Counted from the stretch's first letter, positions 14,897 through 23,767 are shown. The stretch is 64,000 bases of DNA from an uncultured Alphaproteobacteria bacterium (GCA_944392785.1 CALXXW010000023.1:1-64000); one strand, 5' to 3'. Translations and numbers: made by a program. The notes: a model not told the origin generated them from the sequence alone.

Positions 14897-15982
14897 TTAG
14901 GAACCTCGGGTATCCTTAACAATAATGCCCCCACCGATGACTGCCTCATCTTTATAAAAAACCGCGGATTGTCCCGGCGTTAAGGCACGTTGAGGCTCGT
15001 CAAAATCTATCCGAATGCGCCCCTCTGCTTCAGGTGTCAACGTTGCTCCGACCGAACGCCCTGTCGAACGATACTTCACCTCTGCCCTCATCGGCGCTGT
15101 TAAAGGAGGTATCAGACCACCCCATACCGTCGCCTCCACCCGGCAAGATTTTTTCAGAACGGCTTCGGCCGTTCCCACGATGACCACATTTTCCTTCGGA
15201 TCCACATCAACAACAAACAACGGCCGTGGATACGATATACCCAGACCTTTTCGTTGTCCTATTGTATAATTCCAAAAACCTTGGTGTTCTCCCAAGACCT
15301 CACCGGTTGTCAGGATAATTTTCCCTGTCCGAGCGGGCTCTTGCAATAAATCATTATAATCACCGGCATAAAAATCTTGACTATCTGCCTTTTCGGCGAC
15401 GGCTAATCCGCGCTCACGCGCCATTTCCCGGACGCGTTCTTTTGTCAAATGTCCCAACGGGAACATGGTTTGAGATAACTGCTCTTGTGTTAAACGGTAA
15501 AGAAAATAACTTTGATCTTTATAAGCATCTATCCCCTTTTTCAAGACGAATCGATTATCTTGTTGTTCAATCCGAGCATAATGTCCCGTTGCAAAAGCAT
15601 CAAAGTTCAAACCGCTTTTTCGTGCCGATTCTAACAACAAACCAAATTTCATTTCAGCATTACATTGAACGCAGGGATTAGGGGTAATACCCTTCAAATA
15701 GGCCTGTTTAAAATAAGCTAAAATCGTTTGTTTATAGACGTCTGATAAATCCAACACATAGACGGGGATATTCTGTTTTTTCCCCCATTCACGGATTTCG
15801 TTTAGCTCGTGTTTTTCTTCGGGACCGTAGCAAGAACGTCCGGCAAGCGTCATATTCGGAATATCTTTATTGTAAATAGACATGGACAATCCGATAACGC
15901 GGTATCCAGCCTCTTTCAACAAAAGAGCCGTCAATGTTGAGTCCACTCCACCGCTTAGCCCGACGGCTATTGTTTTAGACAT
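14897..15982 (-). CDS. mnmA: MnmA-like tRNA 2-thiouridylase, variant active site
   Basis: 361 residues from the ATG at 15982; longer readings would overlap the exchanger gene further. Thiolates U34 of tRNA-Glu/Gln/Lys. The PP-loop SGGVDST (residues 10-16), TPNPCVQCNAEMKFG (C104, C107), ATGHYARI, QSYFLYRL and IGQRKGLG are typical. However the second catalytic Cys (in ...GICFIG of E. coli MnmA) is absent: the region reads ADSQDFYAGDYNDLL. Remaining cysteines are C51 (RSCYG), the CxxC and one near residue 300. This suggests a variant in which C51 and the CxxC do the chemistry, perhaps through an Fe-S cluster (inference). It overlaps the exchanger gene by eight bases. Confidence 0.88.
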   Translation of the reverse strand: MSKTIAVGLSGGVDSTLTALLLKEAGYRVIGLSMSIYNKDIPNMTLAGRSCYGPEEKHELNEIREWGKKQNIPVYVLDLSDVYKQTILAYFKQAYLKGITPNPCVQCNAEMKFGLLLESARKSGLNFDAFATGHYARIEQQDNRFVLKKGIDAYKDQSYFLYRLTQEQLSQTMFPLGHLTKERVREMARERGLAVAEKADSQDFYAGDYNDLLQEPARTGKIILTTGEVLGEHQGFWNYTIGQRKGLGISYPRPLFVVDVDPKENVVIVGTAEAVLKKSCRVEATVWGGLIPPLTAPMRAEVKYRSTGRSVGATLTPEAEGRIRIDFDEPQRALTPGQSAVFYKDEAVIGGGIIVKDTRGS

Positions 15983-16922
15983 AGCCTTGTCCTTGTGTAA
16001 ATAGATACCCGACATAGGTCGCATATGCCACAAGGAATAACACCCCCATGGGACGTGAGATTTCTTTTTTCCAAAACGCTATCCCGATTAACACCAGCGT
16101 CACCACTGTCATTAAGGTCACATCCAGACTCATACCGGAGGGCACCACAACCGGCATAAACAATGCCACCACACCTAAAATAAACAACGCATTATAGATA
16201 TTACTGCCCACGACATTACCCCAAGCCACATCATTATGACCGCGCAAAGCCGACATAACGGAGGTCGCCAGTTCCGGCAACGACGTTCCAACAGCCACAA
16301 TCGTCAGACCGATAACGGCCTCGCTGACTCCCCAATCACGAGCCAAAACAATAGCACTGTCTACCAACAACTTGGCCCCCAGCATGGTTAAGGCGATACC
16401 GACAAGTGCCTTGAATAACGGCTTCCACAGCGGTGTTTTAGCTACGGTGTCGTCAACCTTTTCCGACTTTCCCTTTTGTTCTTTTTTATCTGACAGATAA
16501 GAATAAATAACATATCCTATCAAAAGCCCAACCAGAATCAATCCCATCCATCGATTGATTCCCCCCATAATCAACGCCACAATCAACCCAACCGTTGAAA
16601 TGCCCAAGAAAACGGCATCTCGTCGAAAGGCCTTCAAATCTACACGCACCGGCATAACCAAAGCGGCGGCACCCAAAACCAACAAGATATTGGCGATATT
16701 ACTACCCACCACATTACCGACAGCAATACCCTCCGATTGTTTGATAGCGGCGACCAAGCTTGTCAACAATTCGGGCGTTGATGTTCCGAATCCGACCAGC
16801 GTCAATCCGATCAGCAGACTGGAAACACCCATGCGCCTGGCCACGCCGACGGCTCCAGACACCAACGTATCTCCTCCAAAAGCCAATAAACACAATCCCA
16901 TGACCAAAAATAAGTATGTCAT
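15975..16922 (-). CDS. Na+/Ca2+ exchanger family (YrbG-like) antiporter
   Basis: 315 residues, about ten membrane helices in two inverted halves. Each half carries an alpha-repeat: GFGTSTPELLTSLVAAI with GNVVGSNIANI (residues about 45-80), and AVGTSLPELATSVMSAL with GNVVGSNIYN (about 205-245). The two Glu in TPEL and LPEL are the ion-binding residues of the CaCA superfamily. It probably extrudes Ca2+ in exchange for Na+ or H+. It starts an operon with mnmA (eight-base overlap); SD AAGGAG. Confidence 0.93.
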   Translation of the reverse strand: MTYLFLVMGLCLLAFGGDTLVSGAVGVARRMGVSSLLIGLTLVGFGTSTPELLTSLVAAIKQSEGIAVGNVVGSNIANILLVLGAAALVMPVRVDLKAFRRDAVFLGISTVGLIVALIMGGINRWMGLILVGLLIGYVIYSYLSDKKEQKGKSEKVDDTVAKTPLWKPLFKALVGIALTMLGAKLLVDSAIVLARDWGVSEAVIGLTIVAVGTSLPELATSVMSALRGHNDVAWGNVVGSNIYNALFILGVVALFMPVVVPSGMSLDVTLMTVVTLVLIGIAFWKKEISRPMGVLFLVAYATYVGYLFTQGQGYV

Positions 16923-16936
16923 ATTTTCTCCTTAAC

Positions 16937-16966
16937 AATATAAATGATTCCTTAAATATAAATGAT
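16937..16966. repeat. Direct repeat AATATAAATGAT x2 upstream of the exchanger
   Basis: The 12-mer occurs at 16937-16948 and 16955-16966, an 18-bp period, in the leader of the exchanger gene. It may be a regulator site or simply AT-rich coincidence. Confidence 0.35.
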
Positions 16967-17077
16967 AGAGAGTTATATATCTGATTTTCACGTAAGATAC
17001 AAGCCTTATTTTTGTGACACAATTATGACGCTTCGGATACAATAATATGACATTTTAGAAAAAAAACGCCTCTCTTT

Positions 17078-17106
17078 TTGCCAAATACGCTTTTTTGACA
17101 TAAAAG
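17078..17106 (+). promoter_or_regulatory. Predicted promoter of the FadL-like gene
   Basis: TTGCCA, 17 bp, TAAAAG, about 40 bases upstream of the ATG; the SD GAAGGAG follows. Confidence 0.45.
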
Positions 17107-17146
17107 GATAGTCATTGTTTCATCTAAACAGTGAAGGAGAAAAATT

Positions 17147-18370
17147 ATGAAACACATTTCACACGTGACATTGACGGCCATAACCGCTCTTTTGATAGCC
17201 CAAACGGCTTCGGCTGCCGGCTTTCAACTCAACGAGTATTCTGCCACAGGGATGGGTCGAGCGTTTGCCGGCATGGGCGTTCATGCCGATGATTTTTCCG
17301 CTTTGGGTTATAACCCGGCAGGAATGTCCTTAAATAAAACCAGCGGTGTTCAAATGACGGCTTCCATGGTATCATTGCACAGTGACTTTGAAGGGGCCGC
17401 TTCACCTGTCCATACAGGCAAAGGCCATACGCGCATCACCAAAGTATTGCCCAGCGGCTTTATGCAATATAAAATGGGCGAAAAAACGACTCTGGGTATA
17501 GGGCTTTATACCCCTTATGGTTTAGCCACCGATTATGATAACGGATGGTTCGGTGAAATGCATGCGGCGCGTTCGCAAGTATCCGCCAATACCCTTTCGA
17601 CGGGTGTCTCCTATAAAATCACGGACACTATTGCTTTGGGCGGCGCCTTGAATGTGGAACAAATCAGCGCCAGCCTTGCCAGTACGGGAACACATTTGGA
17701 AGGAGATGATTATGCTTTGGGATATTCCGTCGGGGCGACCTTTACACCGCGTCAAGACACACGTATCGGTATCAGTTATCGCTCAAAGATGCACCATGAA
17801 CTTGAAGGACACCTCAAACAACGTCCGTTGAACAATGTTCCGTATGGTATTCAAGCTGAAGTCACGATGCCGGAATATGTTCTGTTCTCAGCGGCACATG
17901 ATATCAATGATCGGTTGACCGTATCTGCCTCTGCACGTTGGACACGTTGGAGCCAATTTAAAACACTGGATGTCTTCTTAACGGAGCAAATGGCTCTCTA
18001 TCCGGCCGGCACTGCCGTTTCTTCAACAAATGAAAATTGGCGTAATACCTGGTTTTATTCATTGGGCGCCGACTATAAATATAATGACAACTGGACGTTC
18101 CGATTAGGGGCCGCCTATGATCAATCCGTTGTCAAATCTTCTTTATACCGTACGCCTCGTATCCCGGACGGACGGCGAATTTGGACATCTGTCGGTGCCT
18201 CTTATGCTTTTGGTAATTGGCAAGTAGATGCCGGCTATTCCCATATCTTTTTGAAGACGGTGACGGCACGCGGCTCTGACACAAATGTCATAGCACAAAC
18301 AGGGCGCCCGAATATCAAATACCGTTCGGATGCGGATATGCTAAGTATCGGCTTACAATACAAGTTCTAA
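17147..18370 (+). CDS. FadL/OmpP1-family outer-membrane transport protein
   Basis: 407 residues. Signal peptide ending QTASAAG, then FQLNEYSATGMGRAFAGMG and NPAGMSL, the hatch motifs of the FadL/TodX family, followed by alternating beta-strand sequence to an aromatic C-terminus (SIGLQYKF) as needed for barrel assembly. The family takes up long-chain fatty acids or other hydrophobic compounds; the actual substrate cannot be read. Strong SD, own promoter and terminator, so monocistronic. Confidence 0.93.
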   Translation: MKHISHVTLTAITALLIAQTASAAGFQLNEYSATGMGRAFAGMGVHADDFSALGYNPAGMSLNKTSGVQMTASMVSLHSDFEGAASPVHTGKGHTRITKVLPSGFMQYKMGEKTTLGIGLYTPYGLATDYDNGWFGEMHAARSQVSANTLSTGVSYKITDTIALGGALNVEQISASLASTGTHLEGDDYALGYSVGATFTPRQDTRIGISYRSKMHHELEGHLKQRPLNNVPYGIQAEVTMPEYVLFSAAHDINDRLTVSASARWTRWSQFKTLDVFLTEQMALYPAGTAVSSTNENWRNTWFYSLGADYKYNDNWTFRLGAAYDQSVVKSSLYRTPRIPDGRRIWTSVGASYAFGNWQVDAGYSHIFLKTVTARGSDTNVIAQTGRPNIKYRSDADMLSIGLQYKF

Positions 18371-18388
18371 ACCCTGCCGGGTTTCATC

Positions 18389-18424
18389 AAAAGCGTTCAA
18401 GGGATAACTTGGACGCTTTTTTTA
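18389..18424 (+). terminator. Terminator of the FadL-like gene
   Basis: AGCGTTCAAG (18392-18401) pairs with CTTGGACGCT (18408-18417, one G-U) and is followed by a T-run. Confidence 0.88.
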
Positions 18425-18445
18425 TATGATGATCGTATTTTTTAG

Positions 18446-18474
18446 TTGCAAATATATTTTGTTTTTGCTACAAA
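18446..18474 (+). promoter_or_regulatory. Predicted promoter of the DsbA-like gene
   Basis: TTGCAA, 17 bp, TACAAA, about 50 bases upstream of the ATG at 18527. Confidence 0.45.
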
Positions 18475-18526
18475 AAGCAAGAGTGATTATATCTTTGTTC
18501 GTTCTTATATCATAGAGGAGAAAAAA

Positions 18527-19465
18527 ATGACGAAAAAACATAAAAATACACCTGTAAAAGAAAACACAAAAGCAGAAAATACCTGCCAATGTGGTTGCGA
18601 AACAGAAGGATGTCACTGCCATGACAAAGCCGACGGCACCATTAAACCGGCCGTTTGGTTGAAGTGCGGAACCATGCTGGCTTCGGCAATTATTATTTCT
18701 GCAACTATCCTGGGCGTGACGCCTTGCGACAGAGGTCCGATGCGCGGCCCCGCGGACAAAGCCGCATTCCATAGACCGGAAAAGGCTCCGAAAGCATGGC
18801 GCGGCAACGAAGAAGAAATGAGAAAATTCATCATGCAAAACCCCAAGGTGTTAATTGATTCGGTTGAGGCATATTATCAAGCGCAACAAGCGAAACAAGC
18901 ACCGGCCCAACCTCAGGAATTAAAAACGGCTCCGGCTGATTTGGTTGCTAAAATCGTCAATGATAAAACAAACTATTCTTTAGGAAACCCTAAGGGAAAA
19001 TTCGTTATCATTGAATTCTTTGACTATCAATGTGGTTGGTGTAAACGGACCAATAAGGCCTTGGCTGAAGTGATTGCCAAACCGGAAGGCAAAAACATTC
19101 GCTGGATTCCGATTGACACCCCGATTTTCGGAGACGCTTCCGAAACAATTGCACGCTATGTTTTAGCGGCGGGAGAACAAGGAAAATATGCCGAAATGCA
19201 TGATGCTGTCGGAGCGGCGACAGAACGCTTAGATGAAAAAGCCTTAATTGAAATGGGTAAAAAATTAGGGTTGGATACTAAGAAGTTAACAGCCGATGCT
19301 AACGGTGATAAAATCAAGGGCAAACTCAAAGCCAACCAGGAATTCGCACGGACTTTAAATATCTCAGGTGTTCCGATGTTAATCGTTGATGGTAAAATCA
19401 ATCCGGGTGCACTTTTAGGTGAGCGCTTGGACAAAGCCGTCAAGGCATCTCAAGCCAAGAAATAA
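18527..19465 (+). CDS. DsbA/Com1-family thiol-disulfide oxidoreductase, membrane anchored
   Basis: 312 residues from the ATG at 18527 (SD GAGGAG). A cytoplasmic N-tail with a striking CQCGCETEGCHCHDK cluster is followed by one membrane helix (about residues 42-63), a NPKVLIDSVEAYY helix seen in Com1/BdbD-like proteins, and a thioredoxin fold with FFDYQCGWCKR (active-site CGWC) and cis-Pro loop SGVPML. The periplasmic domain probably forms or isomerises disulfides, for example in the Cys-rich exported proteins of this organism (inference). The Cys/His-rich tail on the cytoplasmic side looks like a metal site and is not part of the DsbA fold. Monocistronic. Confidence 0.9.
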   Translation: MTKKHKNTPVKENTKAENTCQCGCETEGCHCHDKADGTIKPAVWLKCGTMLASAIIISATILGVTPCDRGPMRGPADKAAFHRPEKAPKAWRGNEEEMRKFIMQNPKVLIDSVEAYYQAQQAKQAPAQPQELKTAPADLVAKIVNDKTNYSLGNPKGKFVIIEFFDYQCGWCKRTNKALAEVIAKPEGKNIRWIPIDTPIFGDASETIARYVLAAGEQGKYAEMHDAVGAATERLDEKALIEMGKKLGLDTKKLTADANGDKIKGKLKANQEFARTLNISGVPMLIVDGKINPGALLGERLDKAVKASQAKK

Positions 19466-19494
19466 GTCGTTTTTCTTGAAAACGATGTTAACTA

Positions 19495-19528
19495 GAAAAA
19501 CAGGAAGAATCAAACTTCCTGTTTTTTC
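19495..19528 (+). terminator. Terminator of the DsbA-like gene
   Basis: AAAAACAGGAAG pairs with CTTCCTGTTTTTT around an AATCAAA loop (19496-19527). Confidence 0.9.
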
Positions 19529-19563
19529 TTGCTTTTTTGTCAAAAACCGCATAGGATGTTGAC

Positions 19564-20454
19564 ATGATGGTGATACAAGGGCTCAAAATAGGACTGATTT
19601 GCCTATTGGCGGGTGTAACGGCTTGCACTCCGCCGGGGGTCCGTGTGCGCCGTGGCGACACGCTTTACAGTTTATCCCAAAAGTATGACATTCCTCTAGA
19701 AGCCATCATGGCCGAAAACAATCTGACATCCTCTAACATTTCGATTGGTCAATATCTTAAATTTCCCTCGCACACAATCCATAAAGTCCATTCGGGGGAC
19801 ACCCTTTACAGTCTTTCAAAAAAATATGACATTTCCATTGAAACCATCGCGCATGACAACAACCTGAAAAAACCCTATATTTTAAAAGTCGGAGACCGCT
19901 TAAAGATTTCATCTTGGGACAGCTGGCTTGGGGAGGAAGAGACAAACACCAACGTTCAAAAGAAAACACCCCGGCACTCTGAAAAAACTAAAAAAACAGC
20001 CAAAAAATCATCAAAATCCAGCAAAAAAACGGCCTATAAAGTTCCTCAAAACATCAAAATACCGGCCTCCCAAAGCCAGAAAAAATTTGCGTGGCCCGTT
20101 AAAGGGAAAATTATTTCTGATTACGGTGCTCTTCATGGAACAACCAGCAATGACGGCATCAACATTGCCGGAAAAATCGGATCGGCTATTAAAGCGGCAG
20201 ATGCCGGCTCTGTCGCTTATGCCGGCAACGAGCTGAAAGGATATGGGAATCTGATCCTTTTAAAACATAAAGACGGTTGGATTACCGCTTATGCCCATAA
20301 TGACTCGCTTCTTGTTAAAAAGGGAGATACCGTCAAAAAAGGCCAAACCATTGCAAAAATGGGGCAATCGGGCAGTGTATCATCTCCGCAACTTCATTTT
20401 GAGGTCCGCTACCGGACGAAAGTCGTCAACCCTAAAAACTACCTGACTAAATAA
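19564..20454 (+). CDS. nlpD: LysM x2 / M23-like lipoprotein, NlpD-type amidase activator
   Basis: 296 residues. Lipoprotein signal with lipobox GVTAC, two LysM domains (VRRGDTLYSLSQKYDIP..., VHSGDTLYSLSKKYDIS...), a Lys/Ser-rich linker, then a LytM/M23 domain (about residues 178-290). Metal-binding residues are lost: the HxGxD region reads NDGINIA and the second motif is QLHFE, while YAHN is kept. This is the pattern of NlpD/EnvC proteins, which do not cut peptidoglycan but activate AmiA/B/C amidases. The amidase at 54.5 kb is a plausible partner. SD AGGA seven bases before the ATG. Confidence 0.88.
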   Translation: MMVIQGLKIGLICLLAGVTACTPPGVRVRRGDTLYSLSQKYDIPLEAIMAENNLTSSNISIGQYLKFPSHTIHKVHSGDTLYSLSKKYDISIETIAHDNNLKKPYILKVGDRLKISSWDSWLGEEETNTNVQKKTPRHSEKTKKTAKKSSKSSKKTAYKVPQNIKIPASQSQKKFAWPVKGKIISDYGALHGTTSNDGINIAGKIGSAIKAADAGSVAYAGNELKGYGNLILLKHKDGWITAYAHNDSLLVKKGDTVKKGQTIAKMGQSGSVSSPQLHFEVRYRTKVVNPKNYLTK

Positions 20455-20476
20455 TATACCCCTGATGAAAAAAGTG

Positions 20477-20505
20477 TTTACAACCCCGTTGAGGCGTGGT
20501 ATAGT
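20477..20505 (+). promoter_or_regulatory. Predicted promoter of the Sel1-repeat gene
   Basis: TTTACA, 17 bp, TATAGT. A 6-bp inverted repeat GTATAG/CTATAC (20499-20516) overlaps the -10 and could be an operator. Confidence 0.65.
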
Positions 20506-20546
20506 ATGACCTATACGACATAGAGATAACAAGAAAGGAATCTACG

Positions 20547-21935
20547 ATGAAACTGTCCCTATTTTCGGTTCTTATAAGCAGCGTTTTATTGTCCTCTACC
20601 GCCATGGCCGGCCTCAGCGAAGCCATTGAAGCCTTTAATGCCAAACGATATCCGACGGCTTTTTCGGAATTTTCCTATTTGGCCAATGCCGGTGATGTGA
20701 CAGCGATGTATTATTTGGGACAAATGTATCGTGACGGCTTGGGGGTTGAAAAAAATACGGAACGAGCCGTTCAATTATTTGAACAAGCCGAAGGGGCTCA
20801 TAACACGGAAGCGACAACCACGCTGGGGCATATGCTGTTATATGGAGATGGGATTACTCAAAATGCCGCATTAGGGGTTGAGTACTTGAAAAAAGCGGCT
20901 CATGCCGGAGATGCCAATGCTCTGTTTGAGTTGGGAGAAGCCTATAGCGAGGGAATCGGCGTTGAGCGAGAACTGACTTATGCTTTCGGATTTTACTTGA
21001 TGGGAGCGCTGAAAGGTGATATGCGTTCCCAGCATAAATTGGGTCTGGCCTATTACAACGGACGCGGGACTCCGCAAGATTACAGTGAAGCCTTGCGTTG
21101 GTTAAAGCGCTCGGCAAATCAGGGCTATGTTTGGGCACAGGTTGATCTGGGAGATATTTATGCTTTGAATAAACGTCTATATAATCCGGTTGAAGCGTAT
21201 GGTTGGTATAGTATTATCGCCGCTTACAACACAGATGAAGTGGGACAAGCCGCGGCCAAGCAACGTGATGCTTTGGCAGACAAACTGAAAAAAGGAGAGG
21301 AGATGTTCCGTGCTCAGCGTCGGACAACCGAATGGCGGCCGGTGACGGGTCTGGACTCAGTTCCCGAAAGTGTCATTCTCAAAACACCCACGCCCATCAT
21401 TCCGGGCTTTAATGATCCTGAGACGACTCAAAAAATGCTGGCAGCCGGGCAGACGCTTTTCAATGACGGTTCCCGTTTTGGTATTACCTCAGCTTTGGTT
21501 GAAGAGGCTTTAGCTTTAAAGGATACCACTGCTCTTGAAGCGGCAGTCGAATCAGCGGCTGCTGGTGGCAAAATTCAGGCTTATACCTATTACGGCGACG
21601 TATTGGTCAGCCGCTTTAATGATGACAAGAAGGCTGCCGAGTGGTATCAAAAAGGGGCAAAAGCCGGGGATGCCTATGCTCAATACCAATTAGCCAAAAT
21701 GTATTGTGAAGGGCGGGGTGTGGAACCGAATGCCGCCACGTGCTATGGTTGGCTTATGTTGGCCGAGAAAAAAGCCGATACCGTATTAAAGCCCAGTGTT
21801 CAAAATGCCCTTGCAGCGGTTGAAGCGGCGGCAACACCGGAAGAGCTGGCTCAAGCCAAAGAATTCGTCGAGAGTTCACAAAAACAAACAGAGTCGACAA
21901 AAACAAAGAACGTCTTGCCGATTAATCTGTTTTAG
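20547..21935 (+). CDS. Exported Sel1-like repeat (SLR/TPR) protein
   Basis: 462 residues. Signal peptide to about residue 21 (STAMA then GLSEA). Sel1-like repeats with the A..YYLGQMYRDGLGV signature fill residues 25-235 (YLGQMYRDGLGV, TLGHMLLYGDGI, ELGEAYSEGIGV, KLGLAYYNGRGT) and return near 340-420 (QLAKMYCEGRGV). The middle is less regular. Sel1 proteins are protein-interaction scaffolds, often in cell-envelope or secretion contexts; the partner is unknown. SD AAAGGA. Monocistronic with its own promoter and a strong terminator. Confidence 0.92.
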   Translation: MKLSLFSVLISSVLLSSTAMAGLSEAIEAFNAKRYPTAFSEFSYLANAGDVTAMYYLGQMYRDGLGVEKNTERAVQLFEQAEGAHNTEATTTLGHMLLYGDGITQNAALGVEYLKKAAHAGDANALFELGEAYSEGIGVERELTYAFGFYLMGALKGDMRSQHKLGLAYYNGRGTPQDYSEALRWLKRSANQGYVWAQVDLGDIYALNKRLYNPVEAYGWYSIIAAYNTDEVGQAAAKQRDALADKLKKGEEMFRAQRRTTEWRPVTGLDSVPESVILKTPTPIIPGFNDPETTQKMLAAGQTLFNDGSRFGITSALVEEALALKDTTALEAAVESAAAGGKIQAYTYYGDVLVSRFNDDKKAAEWYQKGAKAGDAYAQYQLAKMYCEGRGVEPNAATCYGWLMLAEKKADTVLKPSVQNALAAVEAAATPEELAQAKEFVESSQKQTESTKTKNVLPINLF

Positions 21936-21945
21936 TCAAAACAAT

Positions 21946-21982
21946 AAAAATCCTCTTAACCTCTTTAAGGGGATTTTTATTG
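21946..21982 (+). terminator. Terminator of the Sel1-repeat gene
   Basis: AAAAATCCTCTTAA pairs with TTTAAGGGGATTTTT around a CCTC loop, followed by ATT. Confidence 0.88.
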
Positions 21983-22009
21983 ACCTATATCATTTCTCAG
22001 AGGTAGGAT
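21980..22009 (+). promoter_or_regulatory. Predicted promoter of the uracil-DNA glycosylase gene
   Basis: TTGACC, 18 bp, TAGGAT. The start would be about six bases before the ATG, which lacks a Shine-Dalgarno, so a near-leaderless mRNA is possible. Confidence 0.45.
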
Positions 22010-22021
22010 AAAATTTAGAAA

Positions 22022-22603
22022 ATGTATGAAGAACTGGAACACATTCGTGAAGCGTGCTTAACCTGCCATAAATGTCCCTTGGGGAACACACGAACGCATG
22101 TTGTTTTTTCCGACGGTGTACCCAATGCCAAAATGATGCTCATCGGAGAGGCTCCCGGATTTCATGAAGATCAGCAAGGGAAACCCTTTGTTGGTAGAGC
22201 CGGTCAGTTATTAGATAAAATTTTTACAGCCGTGGGACTAAGCCGTGAAAAAGACATTTATATCTGCAATACCTTAAAATGCCGTCCCCCCGACAATCGA
22301 GATCCCCTTCCGGCAGAAAAAGAGGCTTGCCGCCCGTATTTGAATGCTCAACTTGACATTTTGCGTCCCAGAATTATCTTGTTGTGCGGGCGTGTGGCAC
22401 TCACCTCTTTTTTACCGCAAGCTCAGAGTATTTCTCGTGTGCGAGGCCAATGGTTTGATGGGCCTTATGGCGCCAAAATGATGCCGATTTTTCATCCCTC
22501 TTATCTCTTGCGCAATCAATCGCGTGAAAAGGGATCACCGAAATGGCTCATGTGGCAAGATATTCAAGAAGTTAAAAAAGCATATGATCAGTTGGAGGGC
22601 TAG
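22022..22603 (+). CDS. Uracil-DNA glycosylase, family 4 (Fe-S)
   Basis: 193 residues. Removes uracil from DNA in base-excision repair. Motif A GEAPGFHEDQQGKPFVGRAG and motif B HPSYLLRN are typical of family 4. The four cluster cysteines are visible as CxxC near the N-terminus (CLTCHKC), NTLKCRPP and EACRPYL. No Shine-Dalgarno before the ATG. It is followed one base after its stop by a phosphoesterase gene, forming a short operon. Confidence 0.93.
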   Translation: MYEELEHIREACLTCHKCPLGNTRTHVVFSDGVPNAKMMLIGEAPGFHEDQQGKPFVGRAGQLLDKIFTAVGLSREKDIYICNTLKCRPPDNRDPLPAEKEACRPYLNAQLDILRPRIILLCGRVALTSFLPQAQSISRVRGQWFDGPYGAKMMPIFHPSYLLRNQSREKGSPKWLMWQDIQEVKKAYDQLEG

Positions 22604-22604
22604 C

Positions 22605-23738
22605 ATGTTTTGGATTTTATCGGCATCATTGTCTGTCATTATAACAACCTATTTAACTTTAAGATTAACCGGTGGGTTAAACTGGCCTTTATCCCTACGC
22701 ATGTTAATCGGAGCTAGTTTGCTTGGAATGTTTATGTTGCCGTATTTTTCTCAAAAAATCATACCGCTTTTTGACAATCAACAGATTCGCTATGGAATAA
22801 GCATATTGGCTTATCTGCCGATGGTTATCCTGATGTTGTTGTTTTGCTTGAGTATTCTGCGAGATATCATCTGGATGCCTCTGTCTCTCTTTTTAGACAA
22901 TCGGTTTTCTGCCGTCAATCCGGCTCTTTTACGTCTCAGCAATCTGGTGTTTATCGGCATTGCTTTGGCAATGGGCGGTGTTTCTGTTTTTCAAGGTTTA
23001 AAATCCCCCGTGGTTAAAGAGATTACGTTAAGCTCGCCCAAAATTCAGACCCCTATGCGCATCGTTTTATTATCCGATCTTCATTTAAACTCTCTGACTC
23101 CGCCAAAACAGATTGAAACAATGGTTCAAAAGACAAATGCTTTACGACCGGACGTCATTTTGATAACCGGAGATATCGTGGACGCTGGATTGGAGGAACT
23201 GAACACTTACATTCCATTGTTGCGACGATTAAAAGCACCTAAAGGGATTTATGCAACCTTGGGAAATCATGAATTCTATGTCGGGCAAAAGCGCAGTCTT
23301 GAGTTTTTTCATGCCGCAGGTATGCAGCACCTTTTCAATACGGGCGTGCGTTTATCTCCGGATGTTTATTTAGGCGGTGTTCCCGATCACCAGGCCATCA
23401 AACGTCTACGGCTTCATCATATCACAGCCGATGCTGAACAAGCCTTGGCCGAAGCCACAAAAACAGACTACAAAATTTTAATGTCCCATCAACCGGCCTT
23501 TATTGATACCTTACAGCCGAACATGCTGGATTTACAAGTATCCGGACACACACACGGTGGACATATTTTCCCGCTGCATTTTGTGATTCGCCTGGTTAAT
23601 CATTATCTGAGCGGTCTTTATCATACCCCTCATGGCTCGTTGTATGTCTCGTCCGGGACCTTTCAATGGGGCCCTATTATGCGATTGGGCTCTGAAAAAG
23701 AAATAACCCTGATCCGCTTGGAGCCGGAAACACCTTAA
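22605..23738 (+). CDS. Membrane-anchored calcineurin-like metallophosphoesterase (YkuE/YaeI-like)
   Basis: 377 residues from the ATG at 22605 (SD GGAGGG inside the UDG end). Four N-terminal membrane helices (residues 1-150) precede a metallophosphoesterase domain with the five motifs LLSDLHLN, ITGDIVDAG, GNHEFY, MSHQPAF and SGHTHGG. All metal ligands are present. YaeI/YkuE-type enzymes act on phospholipid head groups or lipid A precursors at the membrane surface; the substrate here is unknown. It is the second gene of a two-gene operon. Confidence 0.92.
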   Translation: MFWILSASLSVIITTYLTLRLTGGLNWPLSLRMLIGASLLGMFMLPYFSQKIIPLFDNQQIRYGISILAYLPMVILMLLFCLSILRDIIWMPLSLFLDNRFSAVNPALLRLSNLVFIGIALAMGGVSVFQGLKSPVVKEITLSSPKIQTPMRIVLLSDLHLNSLTPPKQIETMVQKTNALRPDVILITGDIVDAGLEELNTYIPLLRRLKAPKGIYATLGNHEFYVGQKRSLEFFHAAGMQHLFNTGVRLSPDVYLGGVPDHQAIKRLRLHHITADAEQALAEATKTDYKILMSHQPAFIDTLQPNMLDLQVSGHTHGGHIFPLHFVIRLVNHYLSGLYHTPHGSLYVSSGTFQWGPIMRLGSEKEITLIRLEPETP

Positions 23739-23767
23739 AGGCATCCAGAAAGGATTGAAGCGAACAA

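Noticed and set aside
19529-19557. Promoter TTGCTT-N17-TAGGAT directly before the NlpD-like gene
   Set aside because: The -10 coincides with the Shine-Dalgarno AGGA, so it is more simply the ribosome binding site.
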